From the NCBI GenBank assembly GCA_964342805.1, contig CAYFHQ010000124.1:1-9374 (forward strand): a stretch of 9,374 nt of DNA. Reading direction: 5' to 3'. The position numbers and the translations under genes were made by a program. This DNA is from CAYFHQ01 sp964342805 (lineage in GTDB: Bacteria > Bacillota > Clostridia > Peptostreptococcales > Acidaminobacteraceae). Position 1 is the stretch's first letter, and the number at the start of each line of letters is the position of its first letter. Shown piece by piece: positions 1 to 6,978 of this stretch. The notes under the pieces are model-generated. The model was given only the letters and a program-made list of their open reading frames with translations, did not search any database and had not been told where the DNA came from.

Positions 1-69
1 CCAGGCACCATAGTGGATAGCAATGCAATTATCATCTTTAACGTCAACGAATTGCCACCTGAGGAGTAA
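1..69 (+). CDS. C-terminal end of a PASTA-containing protein, probably a SpoVD/PBP2-type transpeptidase (partial)
   Basis: Only the last 22 codons are present, in frame 1, ending in GAG GAG TAA at 67-69. The peptide begins PGTIVDSNAIIIFNV, which fits the last strand of a PASTA domain (a P-G-x-x-V turn followed by a hydrophobic strand), and ends with a short acidic tail, NELPPEE. In Firmicutes dcw clusters the gene directly before murE is commonly spoVD or pbpB, class B penicillin-binding proteins with C-terminal PASTA repeats that cross-link peptidoglycan outside the membrane. The PASTA reading rests on a very short segment, and the PBP identity rests mostly on gene order. A choice between the vegetative and sporulation paralogue cannot be made here, so no symbol is given. 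Confidence 0.6.
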   Translation, partial: PGTIVDSNAIIIFNVNELPPEE

Positions 70-111
70 TCGTTACAATACAGTGAAGCCGTACATGAAA
101 AAACGAAAATA

Positions 112-120
112 TGGTATAAT
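112..120 (+). promoter_or_regulatory. Extended -10 promoter (TGG-TATAAT) for murE and downstream genes
   Basis: TGGTATAAT at 112-120 combines a perfect TATAAT hexamer (115-120) with the TG extension one base upstream, preceded by TA, so it matches the TRTGn extended -10 class used by the housekeeping sigma factor. An A-rich stretch lies at about 98-111. No good -35 hexamer is seen at 16-18 base spacing, which extended -10 promoters tolerate. The predicted start is about 126-127. It lies in the gap after the upstream stop codon, so it would give murE and the following genes a promoter independent of the preceding gene. Confidence 0.72.
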
Positions 121-123
121 TGC

Positions 124-162
124 AAGGGCATTTAAAGTGTGAACCAGCGCTTTGATGCCCTT
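124..162 (+). promoter_or_regulatory. Stem-loop at the 5' end of the murE leader RNA
   Basis: AAGGGCAT (124-131) and ATGCCCTT (155-162) are perfect 8-base inverted repeats. Inside them AAAG (134-137) can pair with CTTT (150-153) across a small internal loop, leaving a 12-base apical loop. No U-tract follows, so it is not an intrinsic terminator. It begins within a few bases of the predicted transcription start and ends 12 bases before the murE Shine-Dalgarno. That placement fits a 5' stabilising hairpin or a leader control element. The pairing is read directly from sequence; the role is inferred. Confidence 0.55.
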
Positions 163-174
163 ATTCCATAGAAA

Positions 175-180
175 AGAGGA
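175..180 (+). promoter_or_regulatory. Ribosome binding site that decides the murE start
   Basis: AGAGGA at 175-180 lies 7 bases before ATG 188. The in-frame upstream starts TTG 152 and ATG 155 have no purine-rich site before them, and ATG 155 lies in the 3' arm of the leader hairpin. This supports ATG 188 as the start. Confidence 0.7.
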
Positions 181-187
181 CGTTCCC

Positions 188-1714
188 ATGGAACTCAAGA
201 AACTCATAGAAGGGTTGCCCATTGCCATTGTCAGTGGACCACCTGAAGCAATGCTTTCCGACCTGACACAAGACAGTCGGGCGGTTAAAGCAGGGAGCGG
301 ATTTTTTGCAATACAAGGATTTCAAATGGATGGCCATCGTTATATAGCAAAGGCTATTGAACAGGGGGCCCAGGTCATATTCTGTGCCGACTCCTTTTGG
401 GCAAGTCAACCAGAGGTAGCGTGGCACAATCAGGTAACTGTTGCCACTTATCCTACAGACATGGCCCGTCCTGTCCTATCCAAGTTGGCGGCAGCCATTA
501 ATGGCCACCCCAGCAAGGCCCTGACCATGGTCGGTCTTACAGGAACCAACGGAAAGACGTCCACAGCAAGGTTGATCTCCAATGCCTTGGTGGCAGCGGG
601 TTACGCGACTGGCGTCCTTGGGACCATTCAAAACCAAGTGGGCGAGAAGGTCTATGCCTCAAAACTAACTACACCTGAACCCCTGGAACTTCACTCTTTG
701 CTGAGGGAGATGGTGAAAGATAATATGGACGCTTGTGTCATGGAGGCATCCTCCCATGCCCTGGCCCTGGACCGGGTGAGTGACATTGCCTATGATATTG
801 GTGTATTCACCAACTTGACAAAAGACCATTTGGACTTCCATGAGGATTTTGAGTCTTACTATCAGGCCAAGAAGAAGTTGTTTCAGCTCATCGAGGGGGT
901 AGCCCTCATCAATACAGACGATCCATACGGAAGGCGCTTGTATGACGAGTTACAAGCGGAACGACTAGCCGAGATACAAGAGGACCCACATAAAAAAGGT
1001 CTGTCCTACCGCTGTCAAGCCTTTGGTCTAGGTGCAACCTGTGACTTTCAGGCTGTGGATATCGGTTACTCAGCTACCGGTAGCAGCTACACATTAAAAA
1101 CACCGACCTATACCCTGGATGTCCAAGTTCCAATTCCAGGTGAAATATACGTCTATAATACGCTGGCTGCCTTGGCTGTTCTTTATAGCCTAGATCCTGA
1201 TCCAGCAAAGCTAACCAAAGCCATAGAAGCATTTGAACCCGTACCTGGACGGATGGAACCCGTTGCCAACGAGCAAGGCCTAACGGTCCTAGTGGACTAC
1301 GCCCATACCGGTGACGCCTTGAAGAACGCCCTTACCATTGTCAAAGATATAGCTGACAAACAAGTGTATGTGGTATTTGGTTGTGGTGGTGACCGGGACC
1401 GGACCAAGCGGCCAGAAATGGGACAGATCGCAGACCAAATGGCAGACGTTGTCCTGGTGACCAGTGACAATCCCCGGACAGAAGACCCTTTGGAGATCAT
1501 TGACCATGTTTTAGAAGGGGTGGGCCGAAAGGACCAGCTCCATGTCATCCCTGATCGAAAGACCGCCATCCACAAGGCCTTGAGCCTTGCTGAACCTGGA
1601 GACGTTGTCTTAATTGCAGGTAAGGGTCATGAAACCTATCAAGAAATCAATGGGGTCCGATCAGCATTTGATGACCGCCTAATTGCTAAATCCTACTTAG
1701 ATCATAAGGAGTAA
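188..1714 (+). CDS. murE: UDP-N-acetylmuramoyl-L-alanyl-D-glutamate--2,6-diaminopimelate ligase (MurE)
   Basis: Cytoplasmic ATP-dependent Mur ligase that adds meso-diaminopimelate to UDP-MurNAc-L-Ala-D-Glu. The product from ATG 188 is 508 residues, near the usual 490-500. The N-terminal substrate domain shows DSRAVKAGSGFFAI and MDGH. The ATPase P-loop is GTNGKTS at 119-125, followed by TTPEP and EASSHALALDRV. K228 in YYQAKKKLF is the expected carbamylated lysine. The C-terminal domain carries DNPR at 427-430, the motif of meso-DAP-adding enzymes, and GKGHETYQ at 478-485. A longer in-frame reading from 152 is possible but lacks a ribosome site. The gene is first after the promoter at 112-120. 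Its last codons (TAAGGAG) double as the mraY ribosome site, suggesting coupled translation. Nothing is missing from the catalytic set that I can see. Confidence 0.97.
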   Translation: MELKKLIEGLPIAIVSGPPEAMLSDLTQDSRAVKAGSGFFAIQGFQMDGHRYIAKAIEQGAQVIFCADSFWASQPEVAWHNQVTVATYPTDMARPVLSKLAAAINGHPSKALTMVGLTGTNGKTSTARLISNALVAAGYATGVLGTIQNQVGEKVYASKLTTPEPLELHSLLREMVKDNMDACVMEASSHALALDRVSDIAYDIGVFTNLTKDHLDFHEDFESYYQAKKKLFQLIEGVALINTDDPYGRRLYDELQAERLAEIQEDPHKKGLSYRCQAFGLGATCDFQAVDIGYSATGSSYTLKTPTYTLDVQVPIPGEIYVYNTLAALAVLYSLDPDPAKLTKAIEAFEPVPGRMEPVANEQGLTVLVDYAHTGDALKNALTIVKDIADKQVYVVFGCGGDRDRTKRPEMGQIADQMADVVLVTSDNPRTEDPLEIIDHVLEGVGRKDQLHVIPDRKTAIHKALSLAEPGDVVLIAGKGHETYQEINGVRSAFDDRLIAKSYLDHKE

Positions 1715-1720
1715 TCAATC

Positions 1721-2662
1721 ATGGAATTGTATTTACCAGCGATCCTTGCGTTTGTAGTCGCACTCGTTGCAGGACGCGTATTTATACCCGCACTACACCA
1801 ACTCAAGTTTGGACAAGCCATCCGTGAAGAAGGCCCCCAGGGCCATTTGAAAAAGGCGGGAACACCGACCATGGGTGGGCTGATCTTTTTGACCGGTATC
1901 CTATTCTCGGTCCTAGCCTATAGGCTCTTTCATCCGGCTGTCCTCTTTGTGGTCGTGTCCATGTTGGCCTTTGGCAGTCTTGGATTTCTAGACGATTACC
2001 TCAAGGTTGTGAAGAAACATAACCTGGGCCTCAGGGCCAAGCACAAGTTGGCAGGTCAGTTGCTCTTTAGTGTGGTCCTAGCCATTTGGGCAGGCCACTT
2101 GTTCGGAACATCCATTAGAATTCCCTTTATTACATACCAGTTGGACCTGGGTTTGGTCTACTACCCCTTCTTTGTATTTGTAGCGGTGGCAGTAACCAAT
2201 GCAGTCAACCTAACCGATGGCCTTGACGGACTCAGTAGCTCTGTTACAATCGTGGTTCTGTCCTTCTTTGCCTGGGCTTCATTTGCAGTGGGCATACCAG
2301 TCCTCCAGGTCTTGGCCTTGATTATGATCGGTGGCCTACTTGGTTTCCTGGTCTACAACCGGTATCCAGCCAAAGTTTTTATGGGTGACCTGGGGTCTTT
2401 AGCCTTGGGTGGAGCTGTTACAGGCTTTGCCTTTGCAACAGGCCTGGTTTTACTCATTCCCATTGTTGGCTTGATTTACTTTGTAGAAACCCTATCGGTT
2501 ATGATCCAAGTGGCGTCCTTCAAAATGACAGGCAAGCGTGTCTTTAAAATGGCACCCATCCACCACCACTTCGAACTATCCGGGTGGAATGAAGTCAAGA
2601 TCGTTATGGTCTTTTCCATTGTTACAGTTGTAATGTCCATTGTGGGCATTCTATCCCTCTAG
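1721..2662 (+). CDS. mraY: Phospho-N-acetylmuramoyl-pentapeptide transferase (MraY)
   Basis: Integral membrane enzyme that transfers phospho-MurNAc-pentapeptide from UDP to undecaprenyl phosphate, giving lipid I at the inner face of the membrane. It has 313 residues, close to other Gram-positive MraY proteins and shorter than E. coli (360). Family motifs are intact: KKAGTPTMGGL near the N terminus, the aspartate pair D91-D92 in LDDYLK, NLTDGLDGL at 163-171, D223 in FMGDLGSLALGG, and the HHH motif at 281-283 in PIHHHFELSGW. The chain alternates hydrophobic segments with short charged loops, consistent with about ten membrane spans. TAAGGAG at 1705-1711 gives a ribosome site 9 bases before ATG. 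The gene lies 6 bases after murE, in pathway order with murE and murD. Confidence 0.97.
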   Translation: MELYLPAILAFVVALVAGRVFIPALHQLKFGQAIREEGPQGHLKKAGTPTMGGLIFLTGILFSVLAYRLFHPAVLFVVVSMLAFGSLGFLDDYLKVVKKHNLGLRAKHKLAGQLLFSVVLAIWAGHLFGTSIRIPFITYQLDLGLVYYPFFVFVAVAVTNAVNLTDGLDGLSSSVTIVVLSFFAWASFAVGIPVLQVLALIMIGGLLGFLVYNRYPAKVFMGDLGSLALGGAVTGFAFATGLVLLIPIVGLIYFVETLSVMIQVASFKMTGKRVFKMAPIHHHFELSGWNEVKIVMVFSIVTVVMSIVGILSL

Positions 2663-2671
2663 GAGGTCCCC

Positions 2672-4024
2672 ATGTTCAAAGACAAGAAAGTACTCATAGT
2701 GGGAATGGCCCGGTCAGGCGTATCAGCAGCAAAGGTACTGGTTGACCTAGGTGCCCAAGTCACCATTAACGACTCTAAAACAGCAGACCAACTGGGTGAA
2801 ACAGTGAACCCGGTTTTAAATATTGTCGCAAATATTGACCTGGGAGGGCCACCCCAAGGGGTCGACCAGTATGATCTCATGGTCATGAGCCCAGGTGTAC
2901 CTGTTGAGCTTCCTTTTGTAGTGGAAGCCAAGCGGGCCGGTGTAGAAGTTATCGGTGAAGTGGAATTGGCCTACCAATTGTCCCAGGGAACTTGGCTGGG
3001 CATAACAGGGACCAATGGCAAGACCACAACAACAGCCCTGACAGGGGCCATGTTTGCCGCAGACCAGAAAAGTCATTTTGTGGTGGGCAACATTGGTGAT
3101 CCTGCTGTGGAAAAGGCCCAACTGGCCAGTGACCAAACCACAATGGTTACGGAGTTGAGCAGTTTCCAACTGGAGACCATCCACCACTTTAAGACCCATG
3201 TTGCCGGGATTCTGAACTTTACACCCGACCACTTGAACCGCCACAAGACTATGGAAAACTATATAGCGGCCAAGTGTCGGATTTTCGAAAATCAAACAGA
3301 CAAGGATTATTTAATACTGAACTTCGACCAAGACCTGACATGGTCAGTTGGAAAGCAGGCCAAGGGTCAGGTGATTCCTTTCTCTAGGGCGCATCAGCTA
3401 GACAGGGGTGTCTTTATTAAGGAGGGTCAGGTCGTCATTGCAGACGGTAATGGACTGATTCCAGTTTGTCCGGTAGCAGACATTAACATTAAGGGACCGC
3501 ACAATCTGGAAAATGCCCTTGCGGCAACGGCCATGGCCTACTATGGAGGCGTTTCGGTGGAAGCCATAGCCTCTGCCCTAAAGACCTTTAAGAGCATTGC
3601 CCACCGGACGGAACCCATTGGGACTGTCCAGGGGGTACTATATATCAACGATTCCAAGGGAACCAACCCAGACGCTTCTATTGTGGCCCTCAAGGCCATG
3701 GACGTCCCCACGGTCCTCATTGCTGGGGGCATGGACAAGGGGAGCGACTTCACAGAACTGGTCCAGCATTTCCACGACCAGATCAAGCGGGTCTTGGTCA
3801 TTGGGGAAACGGCTGACCAGATCCTTGAAACAGCCCGTCAACATGGCTATGACGCCATAGAAAAGGTGACCAACATGGAGCAAGCGGTTTCTAGGGCCAG
3901 TCAAATTGCAGGTGAGGGGTGGAACGTCCTTCTTTCTCCAGCATGCGCCAGCTGGGACATGTACGCCAGCTATGAAGTCCGTGGAGACCACTTTAGAACC
4001 TGTGTGGAAAAGTTAAGGGGGTAA
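2672..4024 (+). CDS. murD: UDP-N-acetylmuramoyl-L-alanine--D-glutamate ligase (MurD)
   Basis: Cytoplasmic Mur ligase that adds D-glutamate to UDP-MurNAc-L-Ala, the step just before MurE. It has 450 residues, the usual length. The N-terminal Rossmann-like domain begins VLIVGMARSGVSAAK. The ATP P-loop is GTNGKTTT at 113-120. ELSSFQLE is at 161-168, DHLNRH follows, and K201 in AAKCRIF is the expected carbamylated lysine. The C-terminal domain carries HRTEPIG, NDSKGTN at 326-332, AGGMDKG, and SPACASWD at 422-429. Together these separate MurD from MurC, MurE and MurF. The start has an excellent AGGAGGT ribosome site (2661-2667) that overlaps the mraY stop codon. The gap from mraY is 9 bases and to ftsW 1 base, so co-translation in one operon is likely. 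Confidence 0.97.
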   Translation: MFKDKKVLIVGMARSGVSAAKVLVDLGAQVTINDSKTADQLGETVNPVLNIVANIDLGGPPQGVDQYDLMVMSPGVPVELPFVVEAKRAGVEVIGEVELAYQLSQGTWLGITGTNGKTTTTALTGAMFAADQKSHFVVGNIGDPAVEKAQLASDQTTMVTELSSFQLETIHHFKTHVAGILNFTPDHLNRHKTMENYIAAKCRIFENQTDKDYLILNFDQDLTWSVGKQAKGQVIPFSRAHQLDRGVFIKEGQVVIADGNGLIPVCPVADINIKGPHNLENALAATAMAYYGGVSVEAIASALKTFKSIAHRTEPIGTVQGVLYINDSKGTNPDASIVALKAMDVPTVLIAGGMDKGSDFTELVQHFHDQIKRVLVIGETADQILETARQHGYDAIEKVTNMEQAVSRASQIAGEGWNVLLSPACASWDMYASYEVRGDHFRTCVEKLRG

Positions 4025-4025
4025 C

Positions 4026-5120
4026 ATGAAGCGTCATTCGATGGACGTGACTCTCTTTGTAACCGTAATGCTTTTGCTGGGCATCGGCCTTATGATGGTC
4101 TTTAGCTCCAGCTACTATTTCCTCATATCCAGTGACCAACACTGGAGTTACTACTTCATGAAGGACCTTAGAATGATTGTCTTAGGGCTGGTTGCCATGT
4201 TTGCAACCGCCCTGTTTCCATATCGTTTGTATAAGCGGTTTACACCCCTTATTCTGGTGGTGAGCATCATCCTGTGTATATTGGTGTTAACGCCAGTGGG
4301 CACAGAAATCAATGGGTCGCAACGATGGATCTTTATCGGGTCTATTTCCATCATGCCTTCGGAAATTGCCAAGATCGCGGTCATCCTCTTCAGCGCCCAC
4401 TTGGTGGAACGGATGCAAGACCAAATGAAGTCCTTAACCCAGGGCCTCTTGCCCTTTTTGGTTTTGGCAGGCGTTTTTTTTGCCCTGATCAACCCACAAC
4501 CAGACCTGTCCTCTGCTGTAACTGTTGTTGGCATCGTCATTGTCATGGTCTTTGTGGGCGGAGCTTCGATTCCTCAACTGGCCGGCATTGGCGTTTTAGG
4601 TGCCATAGGTCTGGTGGCAGCCGTCAAGGCGGCCCCTTACCGGATGGAACGGTGGTTGGTTTTCTTGGACCCCTTTAAGTATTCTCAACAGGGGGGGTGG
4701 CAGATCATTCAGTCCCTATATGCCCTGGGTTCCGGCGGGACCTTTGGTGTGGGCATTGGCCAAAGTGTGCAAAACAAGTTGTGGCTTCCTGAGCCTCAGA
4801 ACGACTTCATTTTTGCAACCATAGGTGAGGAATTTGGATTTATAGGTGGCGCCTTTGTGATCTTGCTATTTTTACTGCTCATATATCGAGGGGTGAAGAT
4901 TGCGGCCAATGCGCCAGACCTCTATGGGTCCATGATTGCTACAGGCATTACTGCAATGATTGGTATCCAGGTAATGATCAATATTGGTGTTGCTACGGGT
5001 AGTATGCCAGTTACGGGCATTCCCTTGCCCTACATTAGTTACGGGGGTAATGCAACCATTATGCTCCTGGCGGGCACAGGGATTTTGCTAAATGTCTCAC
5101 AATATACGAAAAAAGGTTAG
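4026..5120 (+). CDS. ftsW: SEDS-family peptidoglycan glycosyltransferase (FtsW / SpoVE type)
   Basis: Polytopic membrane protein of 364 residues that, by family, polymerises lipid II into glycan strands with a partner class B PBP. Seen in sequence: a short cytoplasmic N terminus, about ten hydrophobic segments, NGSQRW at 96-101, MPSEIAK at 110-116, QPDLSSA, the long GWQIIQSLYALGSGGTFG region, and LPEPQNDFIFATIGEE with D260 at the position of the proposed catalytic aspartate of SEDS enzymes. The C-terminal part has APDLYGS, IQVMINIGVATGSMPVTGIP and SYGG. The position between murD and murG equals that of spoVE in Bacillus, and the PEPQ form of the aspartate motif is shared with SpoVE. FtsW and SpoVE cannot be separated by sequence alone; RodA is less likely from context. 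The start is 1 base after murD, with AAGGGGGT at 4015-4022 as ribosome site. Confidence 0.92.
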   Translation: MKRHSMDVTLFVTVMLLLGIGLMMVFSSSYYFLISSDQHWSYYFMKDLRMIVLGLVAMFATALFPYRLYKRFTPLILVVSIILCILVLTPVGTEINGSQRWIFIGSISIMPSEIAKIAVILFSAHLVERMQDQMKSLTQGLLPFLVLAGVFFALINPQPDLSSAVTVVGIVIVMVFVGGASIPQLAGIGVLGAIGLVAAVKAAPYRMERWLVFLDPFKYSQQGGWQIIQSLYALGSGGTFGVGIGQSVQNKLWLPEPQNDFIFATIGEEFGFIGGAFVILLFLLLIYRGVKIAANAPDLYGSMIATGITAMIGIQVMINIGVATGSMPVTGIPLPYISYGGNATIMLLAGTGILLNVSQYTKKG

Positions 5121-5127
5121 GTGAATC

Positions 5128-6255
5128 ATGAAAGTAATCGTTACAGGCGGTGGGACTGGCGGACACATTTATCCGGCAGTTTCCATTGGTCAAACTCTTG
5201 ACGAAAAATATAAACAAGCACGTATTGTCTACGTGGGACGTAAACAAGGTATGGAGGCAGAGCTCGTACCCAAATTGGGGATGCGCTTTGAACCTATTTC
5301 TATCACTTACCGCAAGCCGGGCCTCATGGGCCTGGTTCGTCATGTAAGCAGTTTAGTAGGGTCCATGGCCCGGTCCATACAAATTATTCAAAAAGAACGT
5401 CCGTCCTTGGTTGTAGGTACAGGCGGCTATGTAGCCTGGCCCATGGTTTTTATGGCTTCCTTGTTTGGCATACCAACAGCCATTCATGAAGCCAATGCCC
5501 ACCCTGGCAGGGCCAATAAGTTCCTGTCCAAGTGGGTGGACCGGGTCATGATCAGTTTTGAAGACGTGGACAATAGCTTTTCCAGTGTCAAGGCCCCAGT
5601 CTTGACCGGGAACCCGGTACGCAAGGAGTTTTTTGAGGCCGACCGCCTCAAGGCAAGAAGAGAACTTCAATTGCCCCAGGACCGATTTGTTGTGATTTCT
5701 GTGGGTGGAAGTGGTGGAGCCAAAAAACTCAATGACACCATGCTGGAACTCATGGAGCGGGTCAATGGCCACGAAAAAATCCATATGATCCACGTGACGG
5801 GCAAGTCCTATTATGAGAAGTTTATGCTGGGAGTCAAAGACCGTGGACTCACTTTTGAAGACAATGTGCAAGTCTTGCCCTACCTCTATGACATGCCTTC
5901 CTATATGGCTGGTGCTGACCTCATGATTACCCGGGCCGGGGCCTCTACTTTGTCGGAAATTGCTGTGACGGGGACACCTGCCATTCTCATTCCTTCTCCC
6001 AATGTGAAGGACAACCACCAGGAGTTTAACGCCCGGTCCATGGAACGGAGTGGGGCTGGTATCATGATCCTGGAAAGTCAACTGGACAGTGGTCGCCTTC
6101 TGGACCTGGTGGAAGACTTGAGTGCCCATCCAGAAAAGAGTGAGCAAATACGATTGGCTTGTAAACATATCGCAGGTGCAGACGCCAAAAAGCGAATTGC
6201 ACAAACCCTCGACGACTTGCTTCGGGAAAAGGGGAAGATCGGTGGGAAAAAATAA
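5128..6255 (+). CDS. murG: UDP-N-acetylglucosamine--undecaprenyl-pyrophosphoryl-MurNAc-pentapeptide GlcNAc transferase (MurG)
   Basis: GT-B glycosyltransferase, peripheral on the inner membrane face, that adds GlcNAc to lipid I to give lipid II. It has 375 residues, typical to slightly long. The N-terminal glycine loop is GGGTGGHIYPA (7-17), with TGGYVAWP and HEANAHPGRANK following. The second domain begins near GGSGGAKKLND (193-203) and carries ITRAGASTLSE ending at E277, then the NHQEFNA region that by family contacts the nucleotide sugar. The C terminus is basic (REKGKIGGKK). It starts 7 bases after ftsW. The ribosome site is not strong: AGGTGA (5119-5124) only 3 bases from ATG, or AAAAGG about 11 bases away. 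The last 14 bases overlap the next gene, divIB. Confidence 0.97.
   Translation: MKVIVTGGGTGGHIYPAVSIGQTLDEKYKQARIVYVGRKQGMEAELVPKLGMRFEPISITYRKPGLMGLVRHVSSLVGSMARSIQIIQKERPSLVVGTGGYVAWPMVFMASLFGIPTAIHEANAHPGRANKFLSKWVDRVMISFEDVDNSFSSVKAPVLTGNPVRKEFFEADRLKARRELQLPQDRFVVISVGGSGGAKKLNDTMLELMERVNGHEKIHMIHVTGKSYYEKFMLGVKDRGLTFEDNVQVLPYLYDMPSYMAGADLMITRAGASTLSEIAVTGTPAILIPSPNVKDNHQEFNARSMERSGAGIMILESQLDSGRLLDLVEDLSAHPEKSEQIRLACKHIAGADAKKRIAQTLDDLLREKGKIGGKK
6229..6235 (+). promoter_or_regulatory. Ribosome binding site for divIB inside murG
   Basis: AAGGGGA at 6229-6235 lies 6 bases before GTG 6242, within the final codons of murG. It decides the divIB start, because the open frame continues upstream to 6122 without any other good initiation site. 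Confidence 0.65.
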
Positions 6256-6967
6256 GCGCAAGGGCCACGGAAAAACCATAGCATTCCTTATACTCCTTTT
6301 GGCAGCAGGCCTCTTTATTGCCTTCCGCATGGGGGTCTTTACCGTGACTAAGGTGGAGTATACCCCCAATGTCAACGTGTCCGACAAGGATATCTTTGAA
6401 TATAGCGGTCTTGCTGACAATGACAACTGGTTTACCATCCAGCAAAAGGCCATGGCCGACCGGATGCAAAGCCATCCCTTTGTTAAAAGTGTGACTGTAC
6501 AGAAGAAACTGCCCAACCGGGTGATTATGGACATTGCCTACCGGGAGGAGTTTGCAGCCTTGGTCTATGCAGGCCTATACATCACTGTTGACGATGAACT
6601 GGTCGCCCTACGGTTGCAGGATGGTGTAGGAGATTCCTTTGTGATTGAAGGTTTTGCGTTTGACTCCTTCAATATTGGGGAAGAGGTAAAGGTGGTGGAA
6701 CGCAGGCAACTCATGCGTACGGTGCAATTAATTTCACTCTTGAAACAGTCCCATATTGAAGCAAAGCCCCATATCCGATATGATGGGGGTATCGTACTAT
6801 TGATCAACGACGAGTTTAAGGCCCTATTTGGAGATGGCAAAGACATAGAAGCCAAGTTCAAGGGTTTTGTGACCGTATATGACAAACTGACGGAAACAGG
6901 TGTACAGTCTGGCGTGATTGACGTCAGCCACAGTGGCCTTCCGTCCTATCGTCCCTTTGGTGATTAG
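6242..6967 (+). CDS. divIB: Cell division protein DivIB/FtsQ with POTRA domain
   Basis: Bitopic divisome protein that, by family, links FtsL/DivIC and the septal synthases outside the membrane. From GTG 6242 it has 241 residues, near the usual length. A short basic cytoplasmic tail (GKNKRKGHGK) is followed by one membrane span at about 12-28. A POTRA-like domain runs from about 33 (FTVTKVEYTPN, then NWFTI, HPFVKSVTVQKKLPNRV) to about 103, and a beta domain beginning REEFAALVYAG follows. This is the FtsQ/DivIB arrangement. The frame is open upstream to 6122, but that would give a long non-homologous N terminus inside murG, so GTG 6242 is preferred. It overlaps murG by 14 bases. In Bacillus murB lies between these genes; here it does not. 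The protein lacks the longer cytoplasmic N terminus seen in some DivIB proteins. Confidence 0.9.
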   Translation: MGKNKRKGHGKTIAFLILLLAAGLFIAFRMGVFTVTKVEYTPNVNVSDKDIFEYSGLADNDNWFTIQQKAMADRMQSHPFVKSVTVQKKLPNRVIMDIAYREEFAALVYAGLYITVDDELVALRLQDGVGDSFVIEGFAFDSFNIGEEVKVVERRQLMRTVQLISLLKQSHIEAKPHIRYDGGIVLLINDEFKALFGDGKDIEAKFKGFVTVYDKLTETGVQSGVIDVSHSGLPSYRPFGD

Positions 6968-6978
6968 GAGCATAGACG

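Noticed and set aside
152..187. Upstream in-frame start of murE (TTG 152 or ATG 155)
   Set aside because: There is no ribosome site before either codon, ATG 155 falls in a hairpin arm, and the added residues are not expected for MurE. ATG 188 has AGAGGA at good spacing.
66..5145. 12-base direct repeat GTAATCGTTACA at 66-77 and 5134-5145
   Set aside because: The second copy is codons 3-6 of murG. A few shared 12-mers are expected by chance in about 9.4 kb, and the surroundings differ.
6122..6241. Extended N terminus for divIB
   Set aside because: The frame is open, but the region lies inside conserved murG sequence, and the added residues do not look like a DivIB N terminus. GTG 6242 has a suitable ribosome site and places a basic tail just before the membrane span.
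5353..6534. Long open frame on the minus strand (about 393 codons) opposite murG and divIB
   Set aside because: It lies entirely antisense to two genes with clear family motifs and gives no recognisable domain. Long antisense frames are common opposite biased coding sequence.
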